A program made the position numbers and the translations under genes. The notes under the pieces were generated by a model. It saw only the letters and a list, made by a program, of their open reading frames with translations. It did no database searches and was not told the origin of the DNA. From Anaerosporobacter faecicola (GTDB lineage Bacteria > Bacillota > Clostridia > Lachnospirales > Lachnospiraceae), in contig NZ_JAAQRO010000033.1 in NCBI RefSeq assembly GCF_012070565.1, positions 28,889 to 92,888 of the forward strand: a stretch of DNA of 64,000 nucleotides. Direction: 5' to 3'. Position 1 is the stretch's first letter; each line of letters begins with the position of its first letter. This document shows positions 33,867-42,014 of this stretch, piece by piece.

Positions 33867-36863
33867 ATGAAAGTATTAAAACAAAACGGTGCAAAGAGAT
33901 TTCTAGCAAGCCTCCTGGTGATTATTCTGGCAGTTTCATTGATGCCAAACTTATCCACCAAACCAAACAATGTTGTAGCTGCAAATAAGTCAGCGTATGA
34001 AGATGTAACGGAGATTGAATTAAATTATTATTTTGGTGATCTTCAGTTTGGAGAAGGAGAGCATGGAAAAACAGTTGATATTGATGGATTGACGAAAGTA
34101 AACGATGAAGGAATGCCAAATTTACCTTCGAAATCAATCTCTGTATTGATTCCAAGTGGGAAACAGGTAGCTGGTGTTAGAATTGAAACATCAGATGAAG
34201 AAAGATATGAGAATATTCTTGTAGAACCTGCTTCTGCCATCGTATCTAGTATAGAAGAAAATAATGAAGATGTAACAGCAAGCTATGATGAATCTGTGTA
34301 CAAAAAAGGTGAAATTTATCCGAAAAGCAATTATGGAGAAGGTTCAACAAGTAGTACAAGAGGTTACCAAGTATATAGCATGTTATTATATCCTGTACAA
34401 TATCAAGAACAATGCATCACATTTACAAAACATATGAAAGTTGTTCTTAAGTTAGCAGAGGAAGAGGCACAAGCTTCCGTTCAGGCTAAAAAAGGAAGTG
34501 CTGTTTTCGTTCCAACCAAAGAAGATGAAAGCTTCATTTCTGATAAAGTGGAAAATATCGAAGTAGCAGCATCGTATTATGAGAAAGCTGACGAGACCAT
34601 TACTTATTCTGCATTATTAGGAAGTGATCCATGTGATTATGTGATCATTACTTCAGATGAGTTGAAGACAGCATTTGAACCATTAGCAAATAATAAGATT
34701 GCAAGAGGATTACGGGCGAAGATTGTTACCACAAGTGAAATCTATGCAAGTTATGTGGGAAGAGACCAAGCGGAACAAATCAGAAACTTTATCAAAGATG
34801 CATATGCATGTAATCATATCAAATATGTTCTCTTAGGTGGAGATGCGGATGGTGATACGCCAATCGTTCCAACTCGAATCTTGTATTGTGCACCTGTTAC
34901 AACCGATACAACAACTTCACTTGCTTCCGATTTATATTTTGGTTGCTTAGATGGAGATTTTGATTCCAATGCAAACAATACATTTGGAGAAACATCCGAC
35001 AACGTGGACTTTACATACGATGTATTAGTCGGTCGTGCACCAGTAGATGATGTAACAGAAGCAACAAATTTTGTTACAAAAACAATTGCGTACGAGAGCA
35101 GAGAACAAAATGCAAAAGTAACTCTTGTAGGAGAAGTATTACAAAGTAATAGTGATGGTTGTACATCAGAATTAGCAGCTGAACTTCAAACAACAATGGA
35201 TGCGGGAACCTTAACAGATAATCTTCGTCTTGTAAGAGACCAGATTGTAGATGACACCTATGTTTCCTTATACTATGATGCAAATTCTTTCTTAAAGACG
35301 GTATTCGTTAATGATATGTCCTTGTTATTAGATTTTTCAGAATTGCTCGTATCATATCATAAGGATTTTGCCCAACTAGTAAGTACCGGAGCTTGTTCTG
35401 ATCAGATTACAAAGTCTGATATTAAGAAAATTCAAGCATTTTGTACAGATTTAAAAGAGGCAATGAAAGATACTTCTGCAACTTATGCAAAGAAAGACAA
35501 ATTAATTGAAGAAGTAGAATATGCCATTGACTATGTAGGAATGGCAGAAGGCAAGACCTTTGATGAAATTATTCTTTCAAGTAAATTTGCAGATTCTAGC
35601 AAAACATCAAGTACGGTTTCCTATAATACAGTAGATGGTGAAGATGATGAAGAAAATTATATCTTCGGTGGTGACTACATGGATGAAATCAAAGATGGTG
35701 CCACAAGTAAAAATGGAGGCAACGATTTTGTAACAGTTGGATTCCCAGACAACTATAATAAGAATACCTTATATGACCGTGATTACAAAGACTACAATTG
35801 GCCAAAATCAGAGGTTATTTCGATTATGAATAGTTCTCCTGAGGTTGTGAATCATTTGGGGCATTGTAACAATACAACCTTGATGAAGTGTTCTGTTGAA
35901 GATATGGAAAGTTTGACAAATCAACAAGCATTTTTCGTATATTCCCAAGGTTGCTATGCAGGTGCTTTTGATGGTATGGATACCAGCGATAACTACACTC
36001 AACCAGATTGTGTAGCAGAACAATTAGTTGTTAGTAATTCCGTAAGTGGAGCATATGCTTGTATTGTGAATTCTAGATATGGCTGGTACAGCCGTGTTGG
36101 TACCGATGGACCTTCCCAAGCATACAATCGTAAATTCTGGGATGCAGTATTTACGTCTTCTGAAACATCAAGAAACATTGGTAGTATGTTGGCGCAGTCA
36201 AAAGAGTATTTTATTAAGTATTTATCTGGTTATGACAGCAGTACCGCAATGTTATTCTGTTATTATGAACAAAACTTATTAGGTGATCCAGAAGCATCAC
36301 TTTACACCATAGCCAACAAGGTAGAAGTGCCAGCAACGTCTGTAGTTGTAAATCTTGGTAAGAATGTGACCCTGGAAAAAGGAAAGAGCTTGAAAGCGAC
36401 TGCCTTCTTATATCCAAAGAATAACACAGATACTGTTTATTGGAAAACTTCAAATCGTAAGATTGCGACAGTTAGTGAAGACGGAACGATTAAAGCGAAG
36501 AAGAAAGGTACTGTTAAGATTACAGCAAAAGCACTTGGTGGGAAGACATATGTAACAACAGTGAAAGTAATTGATGCACAAAAATCTAGTAAAGCAACAA
36601 AGAGTGTTACATTATCACAAACAACAGCAACATGCTTACGTGGTGATAAAGTGACACTAACGGCAACGATTAAAGGTAGTAAGACGGGATTACTTTGGTA
36701 TTCTTCTGACATTAACGTAGCTACGGTTACTAGTAAGGGTGTAGTTGATGTAGTAGGTGCAGGTGAGTGTATAATCTACTGTCGTACAGCGAATGGAAAA
36801 CAAGCCAAATGTACCATAACTGCTACTTTACCACCAATTGTTGAAGAAACACCTAATCCATAA
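33867..36863 (+). CDS. Secreted gingipain-type cysteine protease (peptidase family C25)
   Basis: This 998-residue protein has a signal peptide (RFLASLLVIILAVSLMP), a C25-type propeptide (about residues 45-200), and the caspase-like C25 catalytic domain (about 245-800: DYVIITSDELKTAFEPL, YVLLGGDAD, YDVLVGRAPVDD). The catalytic dyad is likely His666 in NHLGHCN and Cys696 in SQGCYAGAF, a spacing close to that in gingipains. A large insertion of mostly helical sequence (about 440-620) separates the first strands from the dyad. Two Big2 domains (about 820-990) end the protein and probably bind the cell wall. The ATG follows GAAAGGAAAAAG. It is 111 bp downstream of the propeptide-like lipoprotein, without a terminator between them, and 20 bp upstream of a small membrane protein. 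It probably degrades external proteins for nitrogen. Confidence 0.88.
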   Translation: MKVLKQNGAKRFLASLLVIILAVSLMPNLSTKPNNVVAANKSAYEDVTEIELNYYFGDLQFGEGEHGKTVDIDGLTKVNDEGMPNLPSKSISVLIPSGKQVAGVRIETSDEERYENILVEPASAIVSSIEENNEDVTASYDESVYKKGEIYPKSNYGEGSTSSTRGYQVYSMLLYPVQYQEQCITFTKHMKVVLKLAEEEAQASVQAKKGSAVFVPTKEDESFISDKVENIEVAASYYEKADETITYSALLGSDPCDYVIITSDELKTAFEPLANNKIARGLRAKIVTTSEIYASYVGRDQAEQIRNFIKDAYACNHIKYVLLGGDADGDTPIVPTRILYCAPVTTDTTTSLASDLYFGCLDGDFDSNANNTFGETSDNVDFTYDVLVGRAPVDDVTEATNFVTKTIAYESREQNAKVTLVGEVLQSNSDGCTSELAAELQTTMDAGTLTDNLRLVRDQIVDDTYVSLYYDANSFLKTVFVNDMSLLLDFSELLVSYHKDFAQLVSTGACSDQITKSDIKKIQAFCTDLKEAMKDTSATYAKKDKLIEEVEYAIDYVGMAEGKTFDEIILSSKFADSSKTSSTVSYNTVDGEDDEENYIFGGDYMDEIKDGATSKNGGNDFVTVGFPDNYNKNTLYDRDYKDYNWPKSEVISIMNSSPEVVNHLGHCNNTTLMKCSVEDMESLTNQQAFFVYSQGCYAGAFDGMDTSDNYTQPDCVAEQLVVSNSVSGAYACIVNSRYGWYSRVGTDGPSQAYNRKFWDAVFTSSETSRNIGSMLAQSKEYFIKYLSGYDSSTAMLFCYYEQNLLGDPEASLYTIANKVEVPATSVVVNLGKNVTLEKGKSLKATAFLYPKNNTDTVYWKTSNRKIATVSEDGTIKAKKKGTVKITAKALGGKTYVTTVKVIDAQKSSKATKSVTLSQTTATCLRGDKVTLTATIKGSKTGLLWYSSDINVATVTSKGVVDVVGAGECIIYCRTANGKQAKCTITATLPPIVEETPNP

Positions 36864-36883
36864 GATTCGTAGGAGGATTTGTA

Positions 36884-37066
36884 TTGAAAGAATATATACT
36901 TCGAGCGATATTCTGGGCAATTGCAATTATGATTGGATTAGCAATTGTTGCACGAATAGAAGGTGATGCAATTAACTTGCTGAAACTTCTGATCTATGGA
37001 TTGACCATGGGAGTTGTTGACTTCCTAGTTTCAATGATTACTCGTAAGGCAAAGAAAAATAAATAA
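36884..37066 (+). CDS. Small membrane protein (TTG start)
   Basis: This 60-residue protein begins at a TTG codon preceded by AGGAGG at 36871-36876, an ideal distance; no better start is available. It has two hydrophobic helices (AIFWAIAIMIGLAIVA and LLIYGLTMGVVDFLVSMI) separated by RIEGDAIN, and a basic tail (TRKAKKNK), so both ends are probably cytoplasmic. I do not recognise a family. It is 20 bp behind the C25 protease and ahead of the operon terminator, so it is co-expressed with it. Confidence 0.75.
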   Translation: MKEYILRAIFWAIAIMIGLAIVARIEGDAINLLKLLIYGLTMGVVDFLVSMITRKAKKNK

Positions 37067-37078
37067 TCGTTTTAGTTA

Positions 37079-37131
37079 GCCTTGTAAATGCTAGAGAGAT
37101 TGTACTCTTTAGCATTTGCAGGGCTTTATTT
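37079..37131 (+). terminator. Terminator of the lipoprotein/C25 operon
   Basis: A stem of about 19 bp with wobble pairs (37079-37098 with 37105-37124) is followed by TTTATTTAT. Confidence 0.85.
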
Positions 37132-37158
37132 ATGATGTAAAAATTAACCTGTTTTTTA

Positions 37159-37187
37159 TTGACACAAGAGGTCTATTATGATAGACT
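37159..37187 (+). promoter_or_regulatory. Promoter of the BlaI/M56 operon
   Basis: TTGACA at 37159-37164 and TAGACT at 37182-37187 have a 17-bp spacer. The first operator dyad occupies the spacer and the -10 box. Confidence 0.75.
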
Positions 37188-37216
37188 TTACAAAAAGAAG
37201 GTCTATTGAAGTAGAC
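37169..37216 (+). promoter_or_regulatory. Twin BlaI-type operators
   Basis: Two dyads of the form GTCTAT-N4-RTAGAC occur at 37171-37186 (GTCTAT TATG ATAGAC) and 37201-37216 (GTCTAT TGAA GTAGAC). Their starts are 30 bp apart, about three helical turns, so two repressor dimers would sit on the same face. The first overlaps the -10 box, the second the start of the transcript. Confidence 0.8.
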
Positions 37217-37286
37217 TTAAGTTGATTCGATTTCAACTACAATGACCTGCAATAGCCAAACGAACATTGAACAAAAAGGAGGACAT

Positions 37287-37649
37287 ATGGAAAACTATAA
37301 GTTATATGATGGAGAATATCGTTTTGTTAACTTAGTATGGGAGAACGAGCCAGTAGGTTCGGGAGAACTGGTCAAATTATGCAATGAAGCATTTGGCTGG
37401 AAGAAATCCACCACCTATACTGTTTTGAAGAAATTGTGCGATCGAGGTATTTTACAGAATGAAAACGCAATTGTAACAGCACTTGTGAATAAGAAACAGA
37501 TTCAACGTTATGAAAGTGAAGCCATATTGAATAAAGCATTCGATGGTTCATTACCACAGTTCTTAGCTGCCTTTTTAGGGAATAAGAAGTTAAGTAAAAA
37601 GGAAGCGAATGAGTTGAAAGAATTAATTGATGCACATAGAAGGGAGTGA
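37287..37649 (+). CDS. BlaI/MecI/CopY-family repressor
   Basis: This 120-residue protein is a winged-helix repressor of the BlaI/MecI type. The N-terminal half has the recognition-helix region (LVNLVWENEPVGSGELVKL, then WKKSTTYTVLKKLCDRGIL), and the C-terminal half (FDGSLPQFLAAFLGNKKLSKKEANELKELI) is the dimerisation domain that BlaR1-type proteases cleave in known systems. GGAGG precedes the ATG at 37287; the longer frame from 37242 is not needed. It very likely represses its own operon through the twin dyads. It overlaps nothing and is followed directly by its cognate membrane protease gene. Confidence 0.92.
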   Translation: MENYKLYDGEYRFVNLVWENEPVGSGELVKLCNEAFGWKKSTTYTVLKKLCDRGILQNENAIVTALVNKKQIQRYESEAILNKAFDGSLPQFLAAFLGNKKLSKKEANELKELIDAHRRE

Positions 37650-37653
37650 TGGT

Positions 37654-39297
37654 ATGGAATGGTTGATCGCGATATTTGGGGAGATACTACATAGAAGTAT
37701 CTTAGTAACAATCCTGATTTTGGGAATCTTTTTTCTTAGATTATTCCTTAAGAAGATGCCAAAAAAGATAGCTTATGTATTATGGATTGTGGTATTTGTT
37801 CGGGTACTCTGTCCATATTCGATTCCCTCTCCATTAAGTGTGTCATCTATTGTTACGAAGAACATTCAGGAAAAATCAACGGAGAAGAACACGAATACCT
37901 ATAAGCAGGAAGAAAGTAACTTGCAGGTGTCTATAGGAGGACAGCTGATACAGAATCATCAGAGTAGCATGGATAATCGCAATAGAATACTAGGGGAAAA
38001 ATCTTCAGTAGACCAATTTAGTGAAGGAACACCAAAAACAGAAGCATCAAAAACAGATACACCAAAAGCAAGTACATCATCTATTTTTTCTATATTAGCA
38101 ATAATATGGGGATTAGGCATGGTAGCCTTATGCATATGGAATGGCAGAAAAATTATGGGTATAAAGAGAATACTTGGAATTGCAGTAAAGAAACCAACCA
38201 ATCTTGCATATGTTGTATATGAGTCAGATCGGATACCAACACCATTCGTCTTTGGTCTTTTTCGACCAAGAATCTATCTGCCAATGAACCTATCAGAAGC
38301 AGATATAAGTAAGGTCTTGCAACATGAGAAGGTGCATATTCAGAGAAAAGATTATCTTATTAAGATGATCGCGTATCTGGCGGTAATATTACACTGGTTT
38401 AATCCGTTAATATGGCTAGCATTTGCTGCATTTACCAAAGATATGGAGATGTCTTGTGATGAGCAGGTAATAGGGAACCAATGCGATAAAGAAAGAGTGG
38501 ATTATAGTATGACGTTATTATCTATGGCGATGGAGCAACCATCACCAACGTGGAGTCCTATTGCTTTTGGTAATGACCATACGAAAGAACGAATCAAACA
38601 TATTCTTACCTATGAAAGAATATACAGTCGAAAACGACTGATTCCAGTTGTTGCCATTCTATTATTGCTTGTTGCTTGTACGAATGATCCAGTTAATAAA
38701 ACGCAGGAAGAACAAAAAGGATATGGATTCTCAGCAACAGAAGGGGCTGAAGCGGAACAAACAAAAGCAGAAGGACCCACAGAGGAGGAACTGACGATGG
38801 ATATGCTAGAGCAAGAAGGGTATTCTTCGGCATGTATAAAGGAACTTGCTGCTAATCGGACAGAATATATTGGCGATAATTCCAAAGTTGGGACGCTTGT
38901 TTCCCTATTGCCCGTTTATGAGAATGTGGATCGGAATGAGATTGAATTAGATACGAAAGAAAAACCTTATGGATTAACGATCTATTATAAGCAAAAGGAA
39001 GAGAAAGATAAGACTACAGACTATCTTCCCATCTATCGAAATGCAATTATATTGCTGGCAACCATCGATAATGCAGATTGGGTATCACAGATCTGTTTTT
39101 GGAATAATCCAGCATTATCGTCCCTTTGTTTTCAAGTAAAGATCAGTAGGGACGAAGTAGAGAAAAACTTAGGAATCACATTCTCCTCTTATACAAAAGA
39201 TGAGGAAGGACTGACAAGATTACTTATGGATTTGACAAGTGATACGTTTATTGACCATGTGACGGAATATATAGAGCAATTGACACCTGAAGAATAA
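37654..39297 (+). CDS. BlaR1-like M56 family membrane metalloprotease
   Basis: This 547-residue protein starts 4 bp after the repressor gene. Transmembrane helices at the N-terminus, a linker region and helices around residues 135-155 lead to the M56 protease domain, with the zinc motif HEKVH (in VLQHEKVHIQRKDYL) and the downstream third-ligand block CDEQVI. After a helix that ends in LLLVACTND comes an extracellular domain resembling DUF4825 (TEYIGDNSKVGTLVSLLP, EKPYGLTIYYK). There is no penicillin-binding sensor domain, so it need not respond to beta-lactams. By analogy it senses an outside signal and inactivates the BlaI-like repressor by proteolysis. The signal is unknown. AGGGAG precedes the ATG. 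Confidence 0.9.
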   Translation: MEWLIAIFGEILHRSILVTILILGIFFLRLFLKKMPKKIAYVLWIVVFVRVLCPYSIPSPLSVSSIVTKNIQEKSTEKNTNTYKQEESNLQVSIGGQLIQNHQSSMDNRNRILGEKSSVDQFSEGTPKTEASKTDTPKASTSSIFSILAIIWGLGMVALCIWNGRKIMGIKRILGIAVKKPTNLAYVVYESDRIPTPFVFGLFRPRIYLPMNLSEADISKVLQHEKVHIQRKDYLIKMIAYLAVILHWFNPLIWLAFAAFTKDMEMSCDEQVIGNQCDKERVDYSMTLLSMAMEQPSPTWSPIAFGNDHTKERIKHILTYERIYSRKRLIPVVAILLLLVACTNDPVNKTQEEQKGYGFSATEGAEAEQTKAEGPTEEELTMDMLEQEGYSSACIKELAANRTEYIGDNSKVGTLVSLLPVYENVDRNEIELDTKEKPYGLTIYYKQKEEKDKTTDYLPIYRNAIILLATIDNADWVSQICFWNNPALSSLCFQVKISRDEVEKNLGITFSSYTKDEEGLTRLLMDLTSDTFIDHVTEYIEQLTPEE

Positions 39298-39502
39298 TTT
39301 GGAAAGTAGAAAGAAAGTCATATTATCTCATGTAAGCCTTATAATTTTAGCATTTGAAGTTGTTTGACATAATTATAGTAAAATTAATAAATCCCATAAA
39401 CTTTTAATGCATTCTTAATACAATATATGGTAAAATTGTGTATAATAATGTAAGAATCATAGTCATAGTGAAAAAGAGATTGGAATAGAAAAGAGGCGCG
39501 AT

Positions 39503-40072
39503 ATGGAACGGGTATTTACGATTTGTATGATTGTTGGCTTTACAATACCACTTCTATCTTTAATCTTAGGACAGATTGGTGATATCCTGGATAATTTGTT
39601 TGATGGTGTCTTCAATTTGTTTGAAGGTTTATCTTTGCATACGCATTTTGAGGTTGGTAATCTAGAGCTGTATTTGTTGCCATTTTCTATGCAAAGTTTA
39701 TGTGGAGGGTTGTTAATCTTTGGTGCAGTAGGAAAACTGCTTATAAGGAAGACGAATCAAACGGTATGTATTATCGTTGCCGTTTTATTCGGCTATTTGA
39801 TCGCTGTTTTGCTTCAAACGATGATTCAGAAACTGAAGCATGTAGAGAATACAACTTATTCCAAAGAACAATTACTTTTATTCGATGCGAAGATCATTAA
39901 TGCAATCATTCCAGGTGGATTTGGTTGCGTGAGTGTTACTACATTAGATGGTATAACAACGTCTTATCCTGCAAAAGCAACTATAGCAGAAGGTATACCA
40001 CAAGATACGAAAGTAAAAATCTTATATTTTGAAAAAAATATTGCAATTGTGGAAAAAGTTGAGGAAACATAG
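39503..40072 (+). CDS. NfeD-like membrane protein
   Basis: This 189-residue protein has three hydrophobic segments (about residues 5-25, 55-75 and 83-105) followed by a C-terminal soluble domain of about 60 residues (GGFGCVSVTTLDGITTSYPAK, then TKVKILYFEKNIAIVEKV) that has the small beta-barrel (OB-like) pattern of NfeD/YuaF proteins. These proteins accompany flotillins and help organise them in the membrane. The assignment rests on this pattern and on the flotillin gene 60 bp downstream. The family is divergent, so confidence is moderate. Confidence 0.75.
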   Translation: MERVFTICMIVGFTIPLLSLILGQIGDILDNLFDGVFNLFEGLSLHTHFEVGNLELYLLPFSMQSLCGGLLIFGAVGKLLIRKTNQTVCIIVAVLFGYLIAVLLQTMIQKLKHVENTTYSKEQLLLFDAKIINAIIPGGFGCVSVTTLDGITTSYPAKATIAEGIPQDTKVKILYFEKNIAIVEKVEET

Positions 40073-40132
40073 AGCACTTGCTCTGTTTCACTATAAATGC
40101 CTAATGTTAATGAGGCTAAGGAGGAAGCAAAA

Positions 40133-41815
40133 ATGCCAGAATATTTAGAAAATATGTTACCGGGTATCTTCATTGCGGTGGGGATTGTAATCATTTTGAT
40201 GGTTATCTTGTCCATGTGGAAAAAGGTACCACAGGATAAAGCCGCTGTTGTTACAGGTTTGAAAAAACGAATCATAACCGGTGGTGGTGGTCTAGTCATT
40301 CCTGTATTTGAACGAATCGACTATATCTCATTGGGAAATATTCAAATTGATGTAGTTACCGATGAAAGTATGTCTTCACAAGGCGTTCCGATTGCTGTTA
40401 TTGGTACGGCGGTTATAAAGGTGAAGAATGAACAGGCTTCCATCTTTAATGCGATTGAACAATTCACAGGGAAAAACGAGGGAATGATCGAACAATCCAT
40501 TCGTAGTACAGCAACAAATGTTTTGGAAGGTAAGTTAAGAGAAATTGTTTCAACCATGACGGTAGAAGAAATTTATCGAGATCGAGAAACATTTTCATCG
40601 AAAGTACAAGAGGTTGTTGGTACAGAATTGATGGAGATGGGCTTAGAGGTTAAAGTATTTACGATCAAAGACATCAACGACAGCAATGGTTATATTCAAG
40701 CACTTGGTGTAAAGCAGATTGCGGAGAAAAAGAAAGATGCAGAAATTGCAAAAGCAGAAGCAGATCGGGAAACCCAGATTGAGACATCAAAGGCAAGACG
40801 TGCTGGAGAGCAGGCAAGATTACAAGCGGAAACAGAGATTGCGGAGGCTACAAAGTTAAAGCAAGTACAAGAAGCTGCCTACATGCAGGAACAACAAGCT
40901 GCGAAGGCAAAAGCAGATGCAGCCTATGATATTCAAAGAAATATTACATATAAAGAAGTTGTAACTGCCCAGATGGATGCAGAACTGTTAAAACAAGAAC
41001 GTCAGAAAGATGTTGAAGCTGCACAAGTACAGATTATGATTACAAAAGAGCAGAAAAACATCGAACTGGCACAGAAACAGGCAGAGCGTAAGAAGGAAAG
41101 TTTACGGGCTGAGGTAGTAGAACCAGCTATTGCAGACAAAGAGAAGCAGCAAACAATAGCAGATGCAGAAAAATACCGTAAGATTGCAGAAGCAGAAGCC
41201 CAAGCGCAGGCACAGAGAAGATATGCAGAGGCAGAAGCAGAAGCTCGTAAAATCAAAGCGGTAGCAGAAGCAGAAGCAATTAAGCAGACAGGTCAGGCAG
41301 AGGCAGATGTAATCAGTCAAAAGGGTGTTGCAGAAGCGAATGCCATTCGTGCAAAAGGTATTGCAGAAGCAGAAGCAATGGAAAAGAAAGCAGAAGCATA
41401 TCAGAAGTACACGGGTGCTGCAGTTGCAGAGATGTTGATCAATGTATTGCCAGAAGTTGCAGGTAATATTGCCAAACCATTATCGCAGATTGATAAGATC
41501 ATCATTATGGATGGTGGAAATTCTGATGGAAATGGTGTATCTAGTGTCGCATCTAATGTTACTGGTGTAATGACACAAGTCATGGAATCAATGAAGGAAG
41601 TAACAGGAATTGATCTATCCGATCTTGTTAAGGCAAAAGGGTATGATGCACAAGTAACAAGAAATGTGAACATACAAGCAAGTAAAGATGTACCAGAATT
41701 AAAAGACTTGTCAGGGATAAAAGAAGTAGCCATGCTAAATGAAGTAAATGAAGTTTCTGAAGTACATGATGTAAAGGTAGCAAACGAAGCTAAGGAAGTA
41801 AAAGAAGATAAATAA
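40133..41815 (+). CDS. Flotillin family protein (FloT/YqiK-like)
   Basis: This 560-residue scaffold protein is expected to form clusters in functional membrane microdomains. An N-terminal transmembrane segment (GIFIAVGIVIILMVILSMW) leads to the SPFH/band 7 domain (about 30-200: QDKAAVVTGLKKRI, GGGGLVIPVFERIDYISL), then a long Ala/Glu/Lys-rich coiled coil (about 200-440, with many EAEA and AEAEA runs), and a C-terminal tail. The last 90 residues are unusually rich in Val, Glu and Asn. AAGGAGGA precedes the ATG at 40133; the longer frame from 40097 lacks such a site. It pairs with the NfeD-like gene upstream, as yuaF-floT do in Bacillus. Confidence 0.92.
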   Translation: MPEYLENMLPGIFIAVGIVIILMVILSMWKKVPQDKAAVVTGLKKRIITGGGGLVIPVFERIDYISLGNIQIDVVTDESMSSQGVPIAVIGTAVIKVKNEQASIFNAIEQFTGKNEGMIEQSIRSTATNVLEGKLREIVSTMTVEEIYRDRETFSSKVQEVVGTELMEMGLEVKVFTIKDINDSNGYIQALGVKQIAEKKKDAEIAKAEADRETQIETSKARRAGEQARLQAETEIAEATKLKQVQEAAYMQEQQAAKAKADAAYDIQRNITYKEVVTAQMDAELLKQERQKDVEAAQVQIMITKEQKNIELAQKQAERKKESLRAEVVEPAIADKEKQQTIADAEKYRKIAEAEAQAQAQRRYAEAEAEARKIKAVAEAEAIKQTGQAEADVISQKGVAEANAIRAKGIAEAEAMEKKAEAYQKYTGAAVAEMLINVLPEVAGNIAKPLSQIDKIIIMDGGNSDGNGVSSVASNVTGVMTQVMESMKEVTGIDLSDLVKAKGYDAQVTRNVNIQASKDVPELKDLSGIKEVAMLNEVNEVSEVHDVKVANEAKEVKEDK

Positions 41816-42014
41816 GTAGTAAGTAATATAAAGAAGTAAATAAAATAAGTTAAATTGCAAAAAGATGCAATGATACTAGAATTGTAATATAATAAGAGGT
41901 GGGAGAGTCTACAGGAAAGGAAAAAGCAAACCAAACTTCCGCCTCTTGTATAGAACGAGTTTTATACAAAGAGCGTTTGCACATTGGTACGATGTTGTAT
42001 TTGAGGTAGTTCGA

